A stretch of 38,042 nucleotides of DNA. Origin: Prevotella sp. (GTDB taxonomy: Bacteria; Bacteroidota; Bacteroidia; Bacteroidales; Dysgonomonadaceae). Of this stretch, positions 8,722-17,649 are shown one piece after another. The DNA is taken from positions 1 to 38,042 of the forward strand of contig JAITVV010000086.1 in NCBI GenBank assembly GCA_031285625.1, in the 5' to 3' direction. Position numbers and translations under genes: made by a program. The stretch's first letter is position 1. The number at the start of each line of letters is the position of its first letter. The notes below the pieces were generated by a model, which worked only from the letters and a program-made list of their open reading frames with translations, searched no databases and was not told where the DNA came from.

Positions 8722-10647
8722 TTAATTCGGAGTATTTATACCATTAAACTGCGCTTGCCTAATAGCCCAACACAAAGCATTAGCTGTGAAAGTAGAGTTA
8801 TATATTCTGGTACCTGTCGGACCATAAGTGGTCTTAGGAATAGGTTTATTATTACTATCTATCATAAATGGACAAATTGTTGAACTAGTTAACTCTCCAG
8901 AGTTCCCTGCCTGAGAGTTAAAACCACCTTCTCCAACCCAAATAAGGTTAAATACTTTATGTCTATATGCTGTGATTGCCCCAACTACAGAACCAGTATT
9001 ATTATTTGCATTTGTTGCATTTGAATAAATAATGATATCACTATATGGGATATTCGACATATAAACAACATCTGTAGCATCATCTCCCCATTTTTCACCT
9101 CTTATATCACCAAAAGGTCCATTTAGAATAGGGTCATCAATTAATGGCAAAGCATACGTTCTGCCATCTCCTGTACCACCAGTTGTAGATTGTGATATTG
9201 ATGGATCATTAAATATACGCCTATTAACACGCTGATTACCGCCTGATTCTTCACAATACATCAGGATGACTCCTTTTTTTCGTAAATATTCAACAAGTAT
9301 ATCTGCTTCCGCATCTGATGGACCCCATGAGTATCCAATAATTACCATATCCACTGGGTCTGATCCTAACAAGTAATTTTGCAGGTTAGTGGTTGACGGC
9401 CCATTACCTCCATCTATAATATTCCAACCTTCATACTTTACCACACTTTCTTCTAATACACCATAATTTCTAGGCTCCCTCATCATTATCCCAGAAGGCC
9501 TGTTATTTGCAAGATTATATCCATAAGTTGTTCCTAATCCCACAGTTAAAACTCTTTTCGTAGGAATAACGATAAAGACTGTCACAGAACATGTTGCACC
9601 AGTTTTCTTACTATTTGTTGTCAATGTAAAAACTTTGTCATCATAAGTCGTAGGTGTACCCGATCCCATAAGTCTCACTGTTTGTGTAGGAGTACTATTC
9701 AACTTTCCTTCACCTCTAAAAGATAATCCATCTACAACATCCGTCTCAATAACGTAATGCGCTCCTACAGCTTCAACATCTACATTCAAGGTCAAATCTA
9801 TATAATGTTCTTGTGTTCCTCCAGCATTGACCTCCTGATTAAATTTATATACACCATGAACTTTTGCAGAACCACAAACCATAGAATACATTGGTTTTAT
9901 TGAGGAATCTGCCACTTTTATATTTAAAGGATCACAGGCATCCAATGGCTTATTATTAAATGTAACTTTTATTAAATCGCCATCATTTCCGTCAGGTGTG
10001 AAGGTTAATGGTGTTCCAGCTCCAGGAACAGAAATAAAATAATAACCAGGAGTTAGAAATACACCTGATGCTGTAAAATAATATCCATTATCCGGGTCTG
10101 TCGTCGCCGTAATAGTATATGCACCAGCTTTAGTAACATGCAAAGGAATCGTCATATAATTCCCCGAGTTCAAAGAAACCTTATCCAAATATTCTCCTTT
10201 AAAAGTAAGAGAATCACAATTACCCAATTCAGCTATTGCATTTCCCATTTTTGACTGGAAACAGTTCCATTGCTCACCATCCCATTGATTGAGACCCAAG
10301 CATAATTCTTCATCATCGTTCTCTACCAAGTTATAAATAATAAGCCCTGTGTGTAATTTCTTCTCATCCTGATATTCTTGTCCATTTGCATCCACTACAG
10401 CTTGTGTAACAAAGGGTAGAAGTTCTTTTTTCTTCTGTAATTCCACACGAGGCAACAGTAATCCTCCTTTCTCTGATGTGGCCGCATCCAGAGGTTCTGA
10501 ACTGACTTTAGCTTTGTCTTTAATTTGTAAAGTCGCATATTTCTCAGCAGGATCACCTACTCCTACATTTACCTGAGCATTGAGATTAACAACTCCGCCT
10601 ATTATAAAAAACAGGCTCATAAATAAAACCGTTAGTTTTGTCTTCAT
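8722..10647 (-). CDS. large secreted surface protein with N-terminal adhesin-like module and C-terminal ThuA-like domain (641 aa)
   Basis: The signal peptide spans residues 1-25 (ending NLNAQ). Residues about 26-130 match a module common at the start of Bacteroidota surface proteins: NVGVG, ATLQIKDKA, KGGLLLPRVEL, HTGLIIYNL, LNQWDGEQWNCF. Two Ig-like segments follow (about 140-245 and 250-365), each with paired cysteines. From about 370 the character changes to an alpha/beta fold: VDMVIIGYSWGPSDAEADILVEYLRKKGVILMYCEE resembles ThuA/glutamine-amidotransferase-like Rossmann domains. I see no catalytic triad or T9SS C-terminal domain. There is no Shine-Dalgarno site before the ATG; 12 bases upstream ends an open leader frame that runs back through a (CT)26 tract (see the repeat entry), so expression may be phase-variable. 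Confidence 0.75.
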   Translation of the reverse strand: MKTKLTVLFMSLFFIIGGVVNLNAQVNVGVGDPAEKYATLQIKDKAKVSSEPLDAATSEKGGLLLPRVELQKKKELLPFVTQAVVDANGQEYQDEKKLHTGLIIYNLVENDDEELCLGLNQWDGEQWNCFQSKMGNAIAELGNCDSLTFKGEYLDKVSLNSGNYMTIPLHVTKAGAYTITATTDPDNGYYFTASGVFLTPGYYFISVPGAGTPLTFTPDGNDGDLIKVTFNNKPLDACDPLNIKVADSSIKPMYSMVCGSAKVHGVYKFNQEVNAGGTQEHYIDLTLNVDVEAVGAHYVIETDVVDGLSFRGEGKLNSTPTQTVRLMGSGTPTTYDDKVFTLTTNSKKTGATCSVTVFIVIPTKRVLTVGLGTTYGYNLANNRPSGIMMREPRNYGVLEESVVKYEGWNIIDGGNGPSTTNLQNYLLGSDPVDMVIIGYSWGPSDAEADILVEYLRKKGVILMYCEESGGNQRVNRRIFNDPSISQSTTGGTGDGRTYALPLIDDPILNGPFGDIRGEKWGDDATDVVYMSNIPYSDIIIYSNATNANNNTGSVVGAITAYRHKVFNLIWVGEGGFNSQAGNSGELTSSTICPFMIDSNNKPIPKTTYGPTGTRIYNSTFTANALCWAIRQAQFNGINTPN

Positions 10648-10659
10648 AAATTTTTTAGT

Positions 10660-11234
<575 letters not shown>

Positions 11235-11267
11235 AATCTTGTACCTGTCTTTTTTGTCTTGTCGCTA

Positions 11268-11298
11268 CAAAGATATATGCTTTTTCTAATTTAGCAAA
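11268..11298 (-). promoter_or_regulatory. sigma-ABfr-type promoter for the repeat leader and surface protein
   Basis: On the minus strand TTTG (11295-11298) and TATCTTTG (11268-11275) are separated by exactly 19 bases, a full match to the Bacteroidota consensus TTTG-N19-21-TAnnTTTG. It lies just after the S9 peptidase terminator, and transcription should start near 11262 and run into the AG repeat. I found no match of equal quality between here and the surface protein start. Confidence 0.75.
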
Positions 11299-11322
11299 TA
11301 TTTTAATAAAATAGATAAAAAT

Positions 11323-11346
11323 AAAAAAGGGGGTTACCCCCCTTTT
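11323..11346 (-). terminator. terminator of the S9 peptidase gene
   Basis: G5 (11329-11333) and C6 (11337-11342) form a GC stem with a 3-4 base loop, flanked by A6 and T4. On the minus strand a T tract follows. It begins directly after the TAG of the peptidase gene. Confidence 0.85.
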
Positions 11347-13893
11347 CTACTTATTCTGCGGATACAAACCGTCCCACCATCCGGCATCATCTTTAAGCCA
11401 TTTGCTAAACCAAGCCATAATAGAATTATTCCACTCAGTACGTCTTTTATAATTCATGATACCATGATTTTCATCTTTTACCTGAATAAATTCAACAGGT
11501 TTTCCCAAAATTTTCAAAGCGGTGTACATTTGAATACTTTCTCCTATAGGAACATTTGTATCAACCATTCCATGTGTAAGCAGTATCGGGGTATTAACCT
11601 TATCTGCACTAAACAATGGGCTCTGTTTCACATACAGATCGGGATTATTCCATGGATAACTATGAGCACTCGCACCCGAGCTATAAGTATATCCCCAATA
11701 TCCTTCGCCCCAATAGCTACTCAATGAGCTTATTCCCGCATGAGATACGGCTGCAGCAAATATATCAGTCTGAGTTTGTAAATACATGGTCATAAATCCA
11801 CCATAAGAGGCCCCAATACAACCTATTTTCTGATCATTAACATACGGATGTTCTTTTACGAATTGCCTGGTTCCTTCAATAATATCTTCCGCTGTACGTT
11901 TTCCCCAAGCATTAACATGTAAGGCGGCAAATTTCTGTCCAAAGCCGGTTGTACCACTTGGCTGAACTACATACACCACATATCCCTGCGATGCAAATAC
12001 ATGCCCGGGATACGGACCTTCAAAAGTCCGTGAAGTAGGCATAGTACCTCCGTAATAATAAACAATTAAAGGATATTTTTTTGCAGGGTCGAAATTAGGT
12101 GGTAAATAAATACTTCCTGTAATCTCAGCTCCTACTGAGTTTGTAAAATTCCAATCCTCAACCTTACCCAGAGTCATTTCGGACAATCTCTCTTTGTATG
12201 GATCTGCTATAAGTGTCGACTTTTGTGTTCTCAGATCATAAATATATGCTCTTGTAGAATTAGACTGGCTAACTCCGGCATATACTCCCGTCAAGGCATT
12301 ATCTGCTGTACTAAATATACGTATAACAACCTCTTTTAATGGAAGCTTCGTAAATACTTTACTTGATGGATTGTAACTATACAGATTTACATAATCCTTA
12401 TCTGTTGTACGAAAGTATATCAGGTTATCTTTCTTATTCCAAAATCCGGCATCTATACTTGGATCGAATTCTTTTGTAATCGGCTCTATTTTCTTTGTTG
12501 ACAAATCCATTATAAAAGCCAACATATTATAACTGTTTGCAATTTGCCTTTCTCCTATATTTAGCCCGATCCCTCCAAATGCTTCGCCTGATCCTGAAAT
12601 TAAAACCTTCTTTCCATCCGGAGAGAATGATGCCCCATATGCAAAGCCTTCTTTAGACCATAATGTATCCAGTTTCATCGTTGGCAGATCTAATTTAAAC
12701 ATAGAATAACGGTTAAAAGGCCGTTCGGTTATTGTTTCATCAGAAATCGAGATCAGTATCTGTTTAGAATCGGCGCTAATATCATTTATTGCCGTTGAAT
12801 GTGAACCAAAAGTCAATTGTTGGCTCAGCCCTGTAGCCAGATCATACTTGTAGATAAAAGAGCGGTTCATATATCCCGGCTGACGATCTTCGGGTGATCT
12901 TAGCAGTCTCAGATCACTTTTATTTTCATCTTCCTTTTCTTGTTTTGTATAGAATAAAGTCTTTTCATCAGGTGAAAATATTATACTTTCATTCGGAATA
13001 TTTTTTGCCAAAATATTTTCCTGCATTGTTACAGGATCAATTAGTATCAACTCTGTGCCTGTATCATTTTTAGACACATAAAACATTTTTTCACTTCGCG
13101 GCATCCACGCCAATTGACGCTTATTCCCATCAGTATCGATAACAACCGCACCACCAGTCTTCACGTTATATAATTCCGTAGTAGTGATGCTTTTTTCTCC
13201 TAAAGTATTTCTATAATGAATGAGTGCATATTGTCCTTCCGGTGATAAGCTGATATTTGTAACCCGTTTGCCCAGCAGCATGTCTGTAAAATTAACAAGA
13301 CGGCTACTTGTATTTACTGTAGAGAATGTAGTAAGTAAATCACTCTTTTCGTTTTCTATTTCTATCTTTAAAGTAGGGGGAACTTCATCTTTAGCAGACG
13401 CTAATAGCTTAATAACAACTCTGCATGATAACGGATATGGGTTTAGTGTTGTAGTGATATCTTTCTTATCGGAACGGAATGTACTTTCTTTAGTTGTTTT
13501 GGATGCTGCAAGCTTACCATCGATATATATTTCCAGCATATTGGGAGTCGTTACCCGAAGGGTACCTTTTGCATAACGATCAGCATTCACATAAAATGAA
13601 ATCATTTGCATTGTGGTCGTATTCTCAAGAGGTTTCTCCGGGTAAAAGAAACCTTCAGAATCAGACTTTAAAGGTCTGGTAAAAATAGCCTGATCCGGAA
13701 TAGTAACAGACATTTTTAATAAATCATTCTCGGCAAATCGTTCACCTTTAATATTTATTGTATCTATTTCTAACGGATTGATAACAGTCACCGGAGGTGT
13801 TGTATAAAGCTCTGACAGAGAATATTTTTTCTGAGCAAACAAGCTTATTGAGACAAATAAACAAATAAGAATATTAAAAAATTTATTTTTCAT
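11347..13893 (-). CDS. secreted S9 family peptidase, DPP/prolyl-oligopeptidase type (848 aa)
   Basis: A serine peptidase that probably removes di- or oligopeptides from peptides in the periplasm or at the outer surface. The signal peptide (MKNKFFNILICLFVSISLFA, then Q) is followed by an N-terminal beta-domain, a beta-propeller (about 205-560) with repeats such as SPEGQYALIHY, SPDEKTLFYT and SPDGKKVLISGSG, and an alpha/beta-hydrolase domain. The catalytic residues by position are Ser696 in GASYGGF, Asp778 in HGMVDTNVP and His810 in ENHGI. Length and order fit S9 enzymes that supply amino acids to asaccharolytic or proteolytic Bacteroidota. The gene is single, with its own promoter and terminator. 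Confidence 0.9.
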   Translation of the reverse strand: MKNKFFNILICLFVSISLFAQKKYSLSELYTTPPVTVINPLEIDTINIKGERFAENDLLKMSVTIPDQAIFTRPLKSDSEGFFYPEKPLENTTTMQMISFYVNADRYAKGTLRVTTPNMLEIYIDGKLAASKTTKESTFRSDKKDITTTLNPYPLSCRVVIKLLASAKDEVPPTLKIEIENEKSDLLTTFSTVNTSSRLVNFTDMLLGKRVTNISLSPEGQYALIHYRNTLGEKSITTTELYNVKTGGAVVIDTDGNKRQLAWMPRSEKMFYVSKNDTGTELILIDPVTMQENILAKNIPNESIIFSPDEKTLFYTKQEKEDENKSDLRLLRSPEDRQPGYMNRSFIYKYDLATGLSQQLTFGSHSTAINDISADSKQILISISDETITERPFNRYSMFKLDLPTMKLDTLWSKEGFAYGASFSPDGKKVLISGSGEAFGGIGLNIGERQIANSYNMLAFIMDLSTKKIEPITKEFDPSIDAGFWNKKDNLIYFRTTDKDYVNLYSYNPSSKVFTKLPLKEVVIRIFSTADNALTGVYAGVSQSNSTRAYIYDLRTQKSTLIADPYKERLSEMTLGKVEDWNFTNSVGAEITGSIYLPPNFDPAKKYPLIVYYYGGTMPTSRTFEGPYPGHVFASQGYVVYVVQPSGTTGFGQKFAALHVNAWGKRTAEDIIEGTRQFVKEHPYVNDQKIGCIGASYGGFMTMYLQTQTDIFAAAVSHAGISSLSSYWGEGYWGYTYSSGASAHSYPWNNPDLYVKQSPLFSADKVNTPILLTHGMVDTNVPIGESIQMYTALKILGKPVEFIQVKDENHGIMNYKRRTEWNNSIMAWFSKWLKDDAGWWDGLYPQNK

Positions 13894-13922
13894 ATATCAG
13901 AGCTTTAATTTTTCCATTTTCG

Positions 13923-13952
13923 CAAAGGTATGAATTAAAGGAAGATTACAAA
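13923..13952 (-). promoter_or_regulatory. promoter of the S9 peptidase gene
   Basis: On the minus strand TTTG (13949-13952) and TACCTTTG (13923-13930) are 18 bases apart, one short of the usual 19. The start codon is 30 bases downstream of the -7 box. Confidence 0.55.
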
Positions 13953-14020
13953 CGAAGAGGTTATGAAAATCTGGTAATTTCATCCTACAGATAGGCTATT
14001 GTACAATAATTTTTTAATAC

Positions 14021-14028
14021 TATCTTTG
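14021..14028 (+). promoter_or_regulatory. -7 box of the lipoprotein gene at 14060
   Basis: TATCTTTG is a full TAnnTTTG match. ATTG 18 bases upstream is a weak -33 candidate. The leader to the ATG at 14060 is about 25 bases. Confidence 0.5.
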
Positions 14029-14059
14029 CCTTAGAAAAACTACCTAACGAACTGTGAAA

Positions 14060-14989
14060 ATGAAAATCTTTACTCACTACTTTTCTGTTCTTTTATTTAT
14101 TTTTCTCTTTTCCTGTTCCGATGAATCAATAATGCTATATCATCCACAGGAACCAGAGCCGGAAGAACCCGAATATTATTGGTTACTAAAAACAGTTGAT
14201 TACCCTGACGAAAATCCGGGTTTCTCATCCCGAAGTGATCAAACATTTACGTATACTGATGATGATTTAATGAAAACAATAAAGAGTTCTAATTTAAAGG
14301 ATTCTACAATTGTTATTGATTACCTTAACAATAAAATATCCTATTCAAGAATCATCATATCAAACGAAACAACCACCTACTATGACAGTCTGCTGGTCTT
14401 CCTTAATAGCAAAAAGCAAGCAGATTATGCTTTACATGTAAGACATACAGAAAAGATTACAAATAATGGTATTACCAAAAATATTTCAATAAACGACTCC
14501 ACAACATTTGTTTATGATGCAGCAGGTTACATGCAACAGCTAGACCACTACGATAAGACAGGTGTAGCCTCGTCATTGAACTACAGCGAAATTTACACCG
14601 TAGTGGACGGAAATATTACAGAGATTTCAACATCAAAGGATTATAAGTTTATTTATTCATATGATGATAAGCCACATGCCGCCCCATCAGAATATTGCTA
14701 TGAAATGTCGCGTAACACGTTCAATATGGCTACAACATGCTGGCTGATGGCCAACCTTCCATTTCTATCTGAACATATGGGAAATAGGAGTAAAAATAAT
14801 GTTATCCAGACTGAAATAGTAAATACAAAGAACAGTAGCAAGTATGCTGATATAAAATATGATTATACATTTGATGAAAATGAACTTGTATCTAAAATTG
14901 TAATGTCTGGTTTAACAAAGAACGATAAGACATTTGAGAATCTTATAACTTCATTCTCATATATACAAAAAGAAAAGAAAAAAGAATAA
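14060..14989 (+). CDS. hypothetical lipoprotein (309 aa)
   Basis: A GTG at 14054 opens the frame two codons earlier, but the ATG at 14060 is the better start. The signal peptide ends in LFSC, giving lipidated Cys19, followed by Ser-Asp-Glu and an acidic linker (PQEPEPEEPE) typical of surface-exposed Bacteroidota lipoproteins. The mature part contains YD-like repeats (FTYTDDDLMKTIK, FVYDAAGYMQQLDHYD, FIYSYDDKPHA, YDYTFDENELVSKI), as in DUF4595-type beta-rich lipoproteins. No enzyme motif is visible. It is monocistronic, between its own promoter and a strong terminator. Confidence 0.7.
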   Translation: MKIFTHYFSVLLFIFLFSCSDESIMLYHPQEPEPEEPEYYWLLKTVDYPDENPGFSSRSDQTFTYTDDDLMKTIKSSNLKDSTIVIDYLNNKISYSRIIISNETTTYYDSLLVFLNSKKQADYALHVRHTEKITNNGITKNISINDSTTFVYDAAGYMQQLDHYDKTGVASSLNYSEIYTVVDGNITEISTSKDYKFIYSYDDKPHAAPSEYCYEMSRNTFNMATTCWLMANLPFLSEHMGNRSKNNVIQTEIVNTKNSSKYADIKYDYTFDENELVSKIVMSGLTKNDKTFENLITSFSYIQKEKKKE

Positions 14990-14996
14990 ATAGTTT

Positions 14997-15044
14997 TTTA
15001 TTCAAAAAAGTCCGGCTTATTTGAGCCGGACTTTTTTGAATAAA
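14997..15044. terminator. long perfect bidirectional terminator
   Basis: A 21-bp perfect stem (14997-15017 with 15024-15044, core AGTCCGGCT/AGCCGGACT) with a 6-base loop and A6/T6 arms. It ends the lipoprotein gene and can also stop transcripts from the right. Confidence 0.9.
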
Positions 15045-15108
15045 CCAACCCTGACTGCAGGCAATAAAGAAAGAAGAGACGTTTTCTCCATTACCCAATC
15101 AGGGCTGG
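15045..15108. repeat. imperfect inverted repeat in a short gene-free stretch
   Basis: CCAACCCTGA (15045-15054) and TCAGGGCTGG (15099-15108) are inverted with one mismatch, 44 bases apart. The local sequence is GC-richer than its surroundings. It could be a decayed short repeat element; I cannot show further copies in this window. Confidence 0.25.
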
Positions 15109-15140
15109 GGCTAAGGGGATAGCCGGTTTTGAAAAGGGAA

Positions 15141-15503
15141 TCACTCCCCATGTGAGATATTTAATATTTTTCCTGTTATTTTGTCTATCTGAATTTGCGA
15201 AACACCTCCTTTCTCCCCATTTTTTGGCGAACGTACAACAGTCCATATATTATTTTCGAGATTTACTATCAGTGAGGATTGATCTACAGTAGCATTATCT
15301 GCTTTAAATGCTGATTCTGCGATCAGAATTGCAGTCCGGATAGTGGGAACAGCTTCTGAAACTTCTTTATTAGTCCTTTCATTTTTTTCAATCTGAGCCT
15401 TGATCCTATTTTCTACGATTGGTTTATTTCTGTAGTGATAAATTGGTGCCGAAACTATAAACCCTATAACACACATAAGAGATAAGCAAGATTTCCCATT
15501 CAT
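15141..15503 (-). CDS. YbbC/YhhH-type NTF2-fold protein with N-terminal anchor (120 aa)
   Basis: A hydrophobic segment (residues about 5-21) anchors or exports it. The C-terminal 65 residues match the YbbC/YhhH family: TAILIAESAF, then NLENNIWTVV, then GGVSQIQIDKITGKILNISHGE, closely like the usual GGVPYIEIQKSDGKILKITHGK ending. Family members carry an NTF2-like fold and were named as candidate immunity proteins for polymorphic toxins. I see no toxin, VgrG, Hcp or RHS gene here, so it is an orphan or has another role. It is divergent from the barrel gene at 15649, with a palindrome between them. Confidence 0.75.
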   Translation of the reverse strand: MNGKSCLSLMCVIGFIVSAPIYHYRNKPIVENRIKAQIEKNERTNKEVSEAVPTIRTAILIAESAFKADNATVDQSSLIVNLENNIWTVVRSPKNGEKGGVSQIQIDKITGKILNISHGE

Positions 15504-15534
15504 AATAATTTGTTTTTAGAGGTTTATATTTTGT

Positions 15535-15558
15535 TATTATACTCTATAGAGAATAATA
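15535..15558. promoter_or_regulatory. 24-bp near-perfect palindrome between divergent genes
   Basis: The centre CTCTATAGAG (15542-15551) is self-complementary; ATTAT (15536-15540) and ATAAT (15553-15557) extend it with one mismatched pair. It lies 32 bases before the NTF2-fold gene and 91 before the barrel gene, suitable for a dimeric repressor. Confidence 0.4.
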
Positions 15559-15648
15559 TGTGAAGAATTCCATAAACAGAAAAAAATAATTAAACCTTTT
15601 ATCTATTCTCATAGTCTATATACTATACACTATTATATACTTGCAACC

Positions 15649-16353
15649 ATGAAAAGAAACACACTCATTATGGCATTCATTAGTTTAATATTTTTGTTTG
15701 CCCTTCCTGTAAATTCTCAGAATAGATTTGATTATGTAGTCTTCGGAATAAGAGTAGCCGGAGGAGGCTCTTTGATGAATGGTTGGGATAATTATACAAA
15801 TCGTTTTCCGGGAACGAATATAATTATAGATCAACCTTATACTACCAGCCCGTATTTTGCCTGGGATATTGGTGTAAGCATGCAAACAATGTATAATAGT
15901 AAAGTACTAATACAAAGCGACCTTACATTTGGATATCAAGCCACATCTCTGAAAGATGGCTCACTGGAAGGTATTCTTAGCTTTGAGGGGATTGGTTCCT
16001 ATTATACAACTCTCAGTGTATATGCCGGTTCAAAAATATTATTAGGAGAAAGAACCAGATTCGTGTTTGGAATAGGTCCTTATGTAGCAACATCAGACTG
16101 GTTTTCAGGTAAGGATAAAAAATACGGAAAAAATGTTCTACCATCCGAAATGGATTATTATACAGATGCAACACTCCTAATCAAGGAGGCAGATTTCAGG
16201 TCCATTGATGCCGGAGCAACAGCAATGGTTGGAATCGAATTTTCAAATGTTCAACTTAGTCTCAACTATTATCACGGACTGGCAAACATAGTAAAAGATG
16301 AACATAGACTGTATAACAGATCATTGAAGTTGGCAGTAACAAGTTTCTTCTAA
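15649..16353 (+). CDS. outer-membrane beta-barrel protein (234 aa)
   Basis: The signal peptide ends near LPVNSQN (residues 20-26). The remainder shows amphipathic strands and many Tyr/Phe/Gly (FAWDIGVSMQTMY, VLIQSDLTFGYQAT, RFVFGIGPYVATSDW, VQLSLNYYHGLANI) and ends in Phe-Phe, as OMPs recognised by the BAM machinery do. It is a PorT- or OMP_b-brl-like small barrel without a known ligand. The region before the ATG has no Shine-Dalgarno site, and a near-consensus -7 box (TATACTTG, 15636-15643) sits so close that the transcript could have almost no leader. Confidence 0.7.
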   Translation: MKRNTLIMAFISLIFLFALPVNSQNRFDYVVFGIRVAGGGSLMNGWDNYTNRFPGTNIIIDQPYTTSPYFAWDIGVSMQTMYNSKVLIQSDLTFGYQATSLKDGSLEGILSFEGIGSYYTTLSVYAGSKILLGERTRFVFGIGPYVATSDWFSGKDKKYGKNVLPSEMDYYTDATLLIKEADFRSIDAGATAMVGIEFSNVQLSLNYYHGLANIVKDEHRLYNRSLKLAVTSFF

Positions 16354-16358
16354 TACTG

Positions 16359-17372
16359 TTAGTTGCGATTCAGTAACTCAAACAGGAGTTCAGGCTCATC
16401 TGTTGTTATAAAGTCCAAATCTTGCTCCAGTATGTTTTTCATGTCCTCTTCTTTGTTTACAGTCCATACATTGGTAAGAAGTCCCATTGCCTTAGCTTTG
16501 TTTGCAAGCTGCTGATCTTTAAAAAAGAGTGAAAAATGAAAATCTACACCATCCATTTTCGCAGCCTTTAGTTCTTCAAGAGATTTATCTGAGCCTAAGT
16601 ATAAGACTTTAGCCTGAGCATCAAGCTCCTTAATCCTGACAAGATGCTCAATACCAAAAGAGATGTAATCAACCCAGGCCTGAGCCCTCATTCTGTGTAC
16701 AAGCTGTACTACAGAATCGGCAATGGCCTTTCCTTTGTTGGTTCCCTTAATTTCAATAACCAGTTTCGTTTTATTCTGGCCTTTTATATATTCTAAAGAT
16801 TCTTGTAATCTTGGTACAACATCTCCATTTTTAAGAGATAATTGAGACAATTCTTTGGCAGTGGTTTCTTCAACAACCTTACCGCCTATAGAAGGATCAT
16901 GTGAAAGCACAACTACATCATCTGACGACATCCAGACATCGAGTTCTGAAGCTTCACATCCCATCTCAACTGCATGTTTTAGCGAACTCATCGAATTGTG
17001 GCTGAAGTCATGATGCTTCCATGCCCCCCTGTGAGCTATTACTTTATTATGAATAAATTCATCCTTCACCAGTTCAAAAGCTTTTGTCTTTTTTCCATCA
17101 CTTAACGTTATTTCGTAGTTAATTGGAGACTCAGCAGTTAACATCTTACCTTTCTTTAAACTGATGTTTCCTTTTTTATCCATGAAGAATAATTTGGATG
17201 TATCTTTCACTAAAACTATCTCACCATCATTTGGAGAGATGGCTTTTCCTATTATAGCACCCTTTTTATCAATAGGGATTGAATAATTATCAATAATAAA
17301 TAGTTTGCTTGACTGAGCTGATACCACACCGGCAAAAACCAGAAGAAGAGTTGACAGGATTATTTTTTTCAT
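16359..17372 (-). CDS. exported glycerophosphodiester phosphodiesterase (337 aa)
   Basis: It hydrolyses glycerophosphodiesters to glycerol-3-phosphate and an alcohol, recycling phospholipid headgroups. From the chosen start, the signal peptide is residues 1-20 (ending VVSAQ), residues about 21-105 form an extra beta-rich N-terminal domain, and the GDPD TIM barrel begins at about 110: HRG at 114-116, the metal-binding ELD with Glu143 and Asp145, and His158 in LSHDP. The frame is open 23 codons further to 17441, but that start would precede the -7 box at 17402-17409 and would bury the signal peptide, so 17372 is preferred. It is convergent with the barrel gene, only 5 bases apart. Confidence 0.88.
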   Translation of the reverse strand: MKKIILSTLLLVFAGVVSAQSSKLFIIDNYSIPIDKKGAIIGKAISPNDGEIVLVKDTSKLFFMDKKGNISLKKGKMLTAESPINYEITLSDGKKTKAFELVKDEFIHNKVIAHRGAWKHHDFSHNSMSSLKHAVEMGCEASELDVWMSSDDVVVLSHDPSIGGKVVEETTAKELSQLSLKNGDVVPRLQESLEYIKGQNKTKLVIEIKGTNKGKAIADSVVQLVHRMRAQAWVDYISFGIEHLVRIKELDAQAKVLYLGSDKSLEELKAAKMDGVDFHFSLFFKDQQLANKAKAMGLLTNVWTVNKEEDMKNILEQDLDFITTDEPELLFELLNRN

Positions 17373-17401
17373 ATTTATTTTGAGCATTTCATTAAGATCA
17401 G

Positions 17402-17409
17402 CAAAGATA
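17402..17409 (-). promoter_or_regulatory. -7 box of the GDPD gene
   Basis: On the minus strand TATCTTTG matches fully and is 29 bases before the ATG at 17372. No clear TTTG at the -33 distance. Confidence 0.5.
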
Positions 17410-17623
17410 TTAATAATCTCGTTTGCATTGAGTACAATCACTTATTAAAATCGTTTATATAAAAATAATATAATAGGGAATTTTCTCATTTTTAATGAGT
17501 ACAATTATGAAATTAGATTGTAGTATTTATAACTCAGCTAAATCATGATAATAAAGATACAAATCGTGACATTGAGGATACTATTTTTTCAAATTTTAGT
17601 AACTTTGCCTATTGACATTTTAT

Positions 17624-17631
17624 TACCTTTG
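17624..17631 (+). promoter_or_regulatory. -7 box of the kbl-tdh operon
   Basis: TACCTTTG matches TAnnTTTG, 18 bases before the ATG at 17650. A second match, TAACTTTG, lies at 17600-17607, and its TTTG is 16 bases upstream of the first box, slightly short for a -33 element. Confidence 0.5.
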
Positions 17632-17649
17632 TTCTAAAAATTAAGAACC

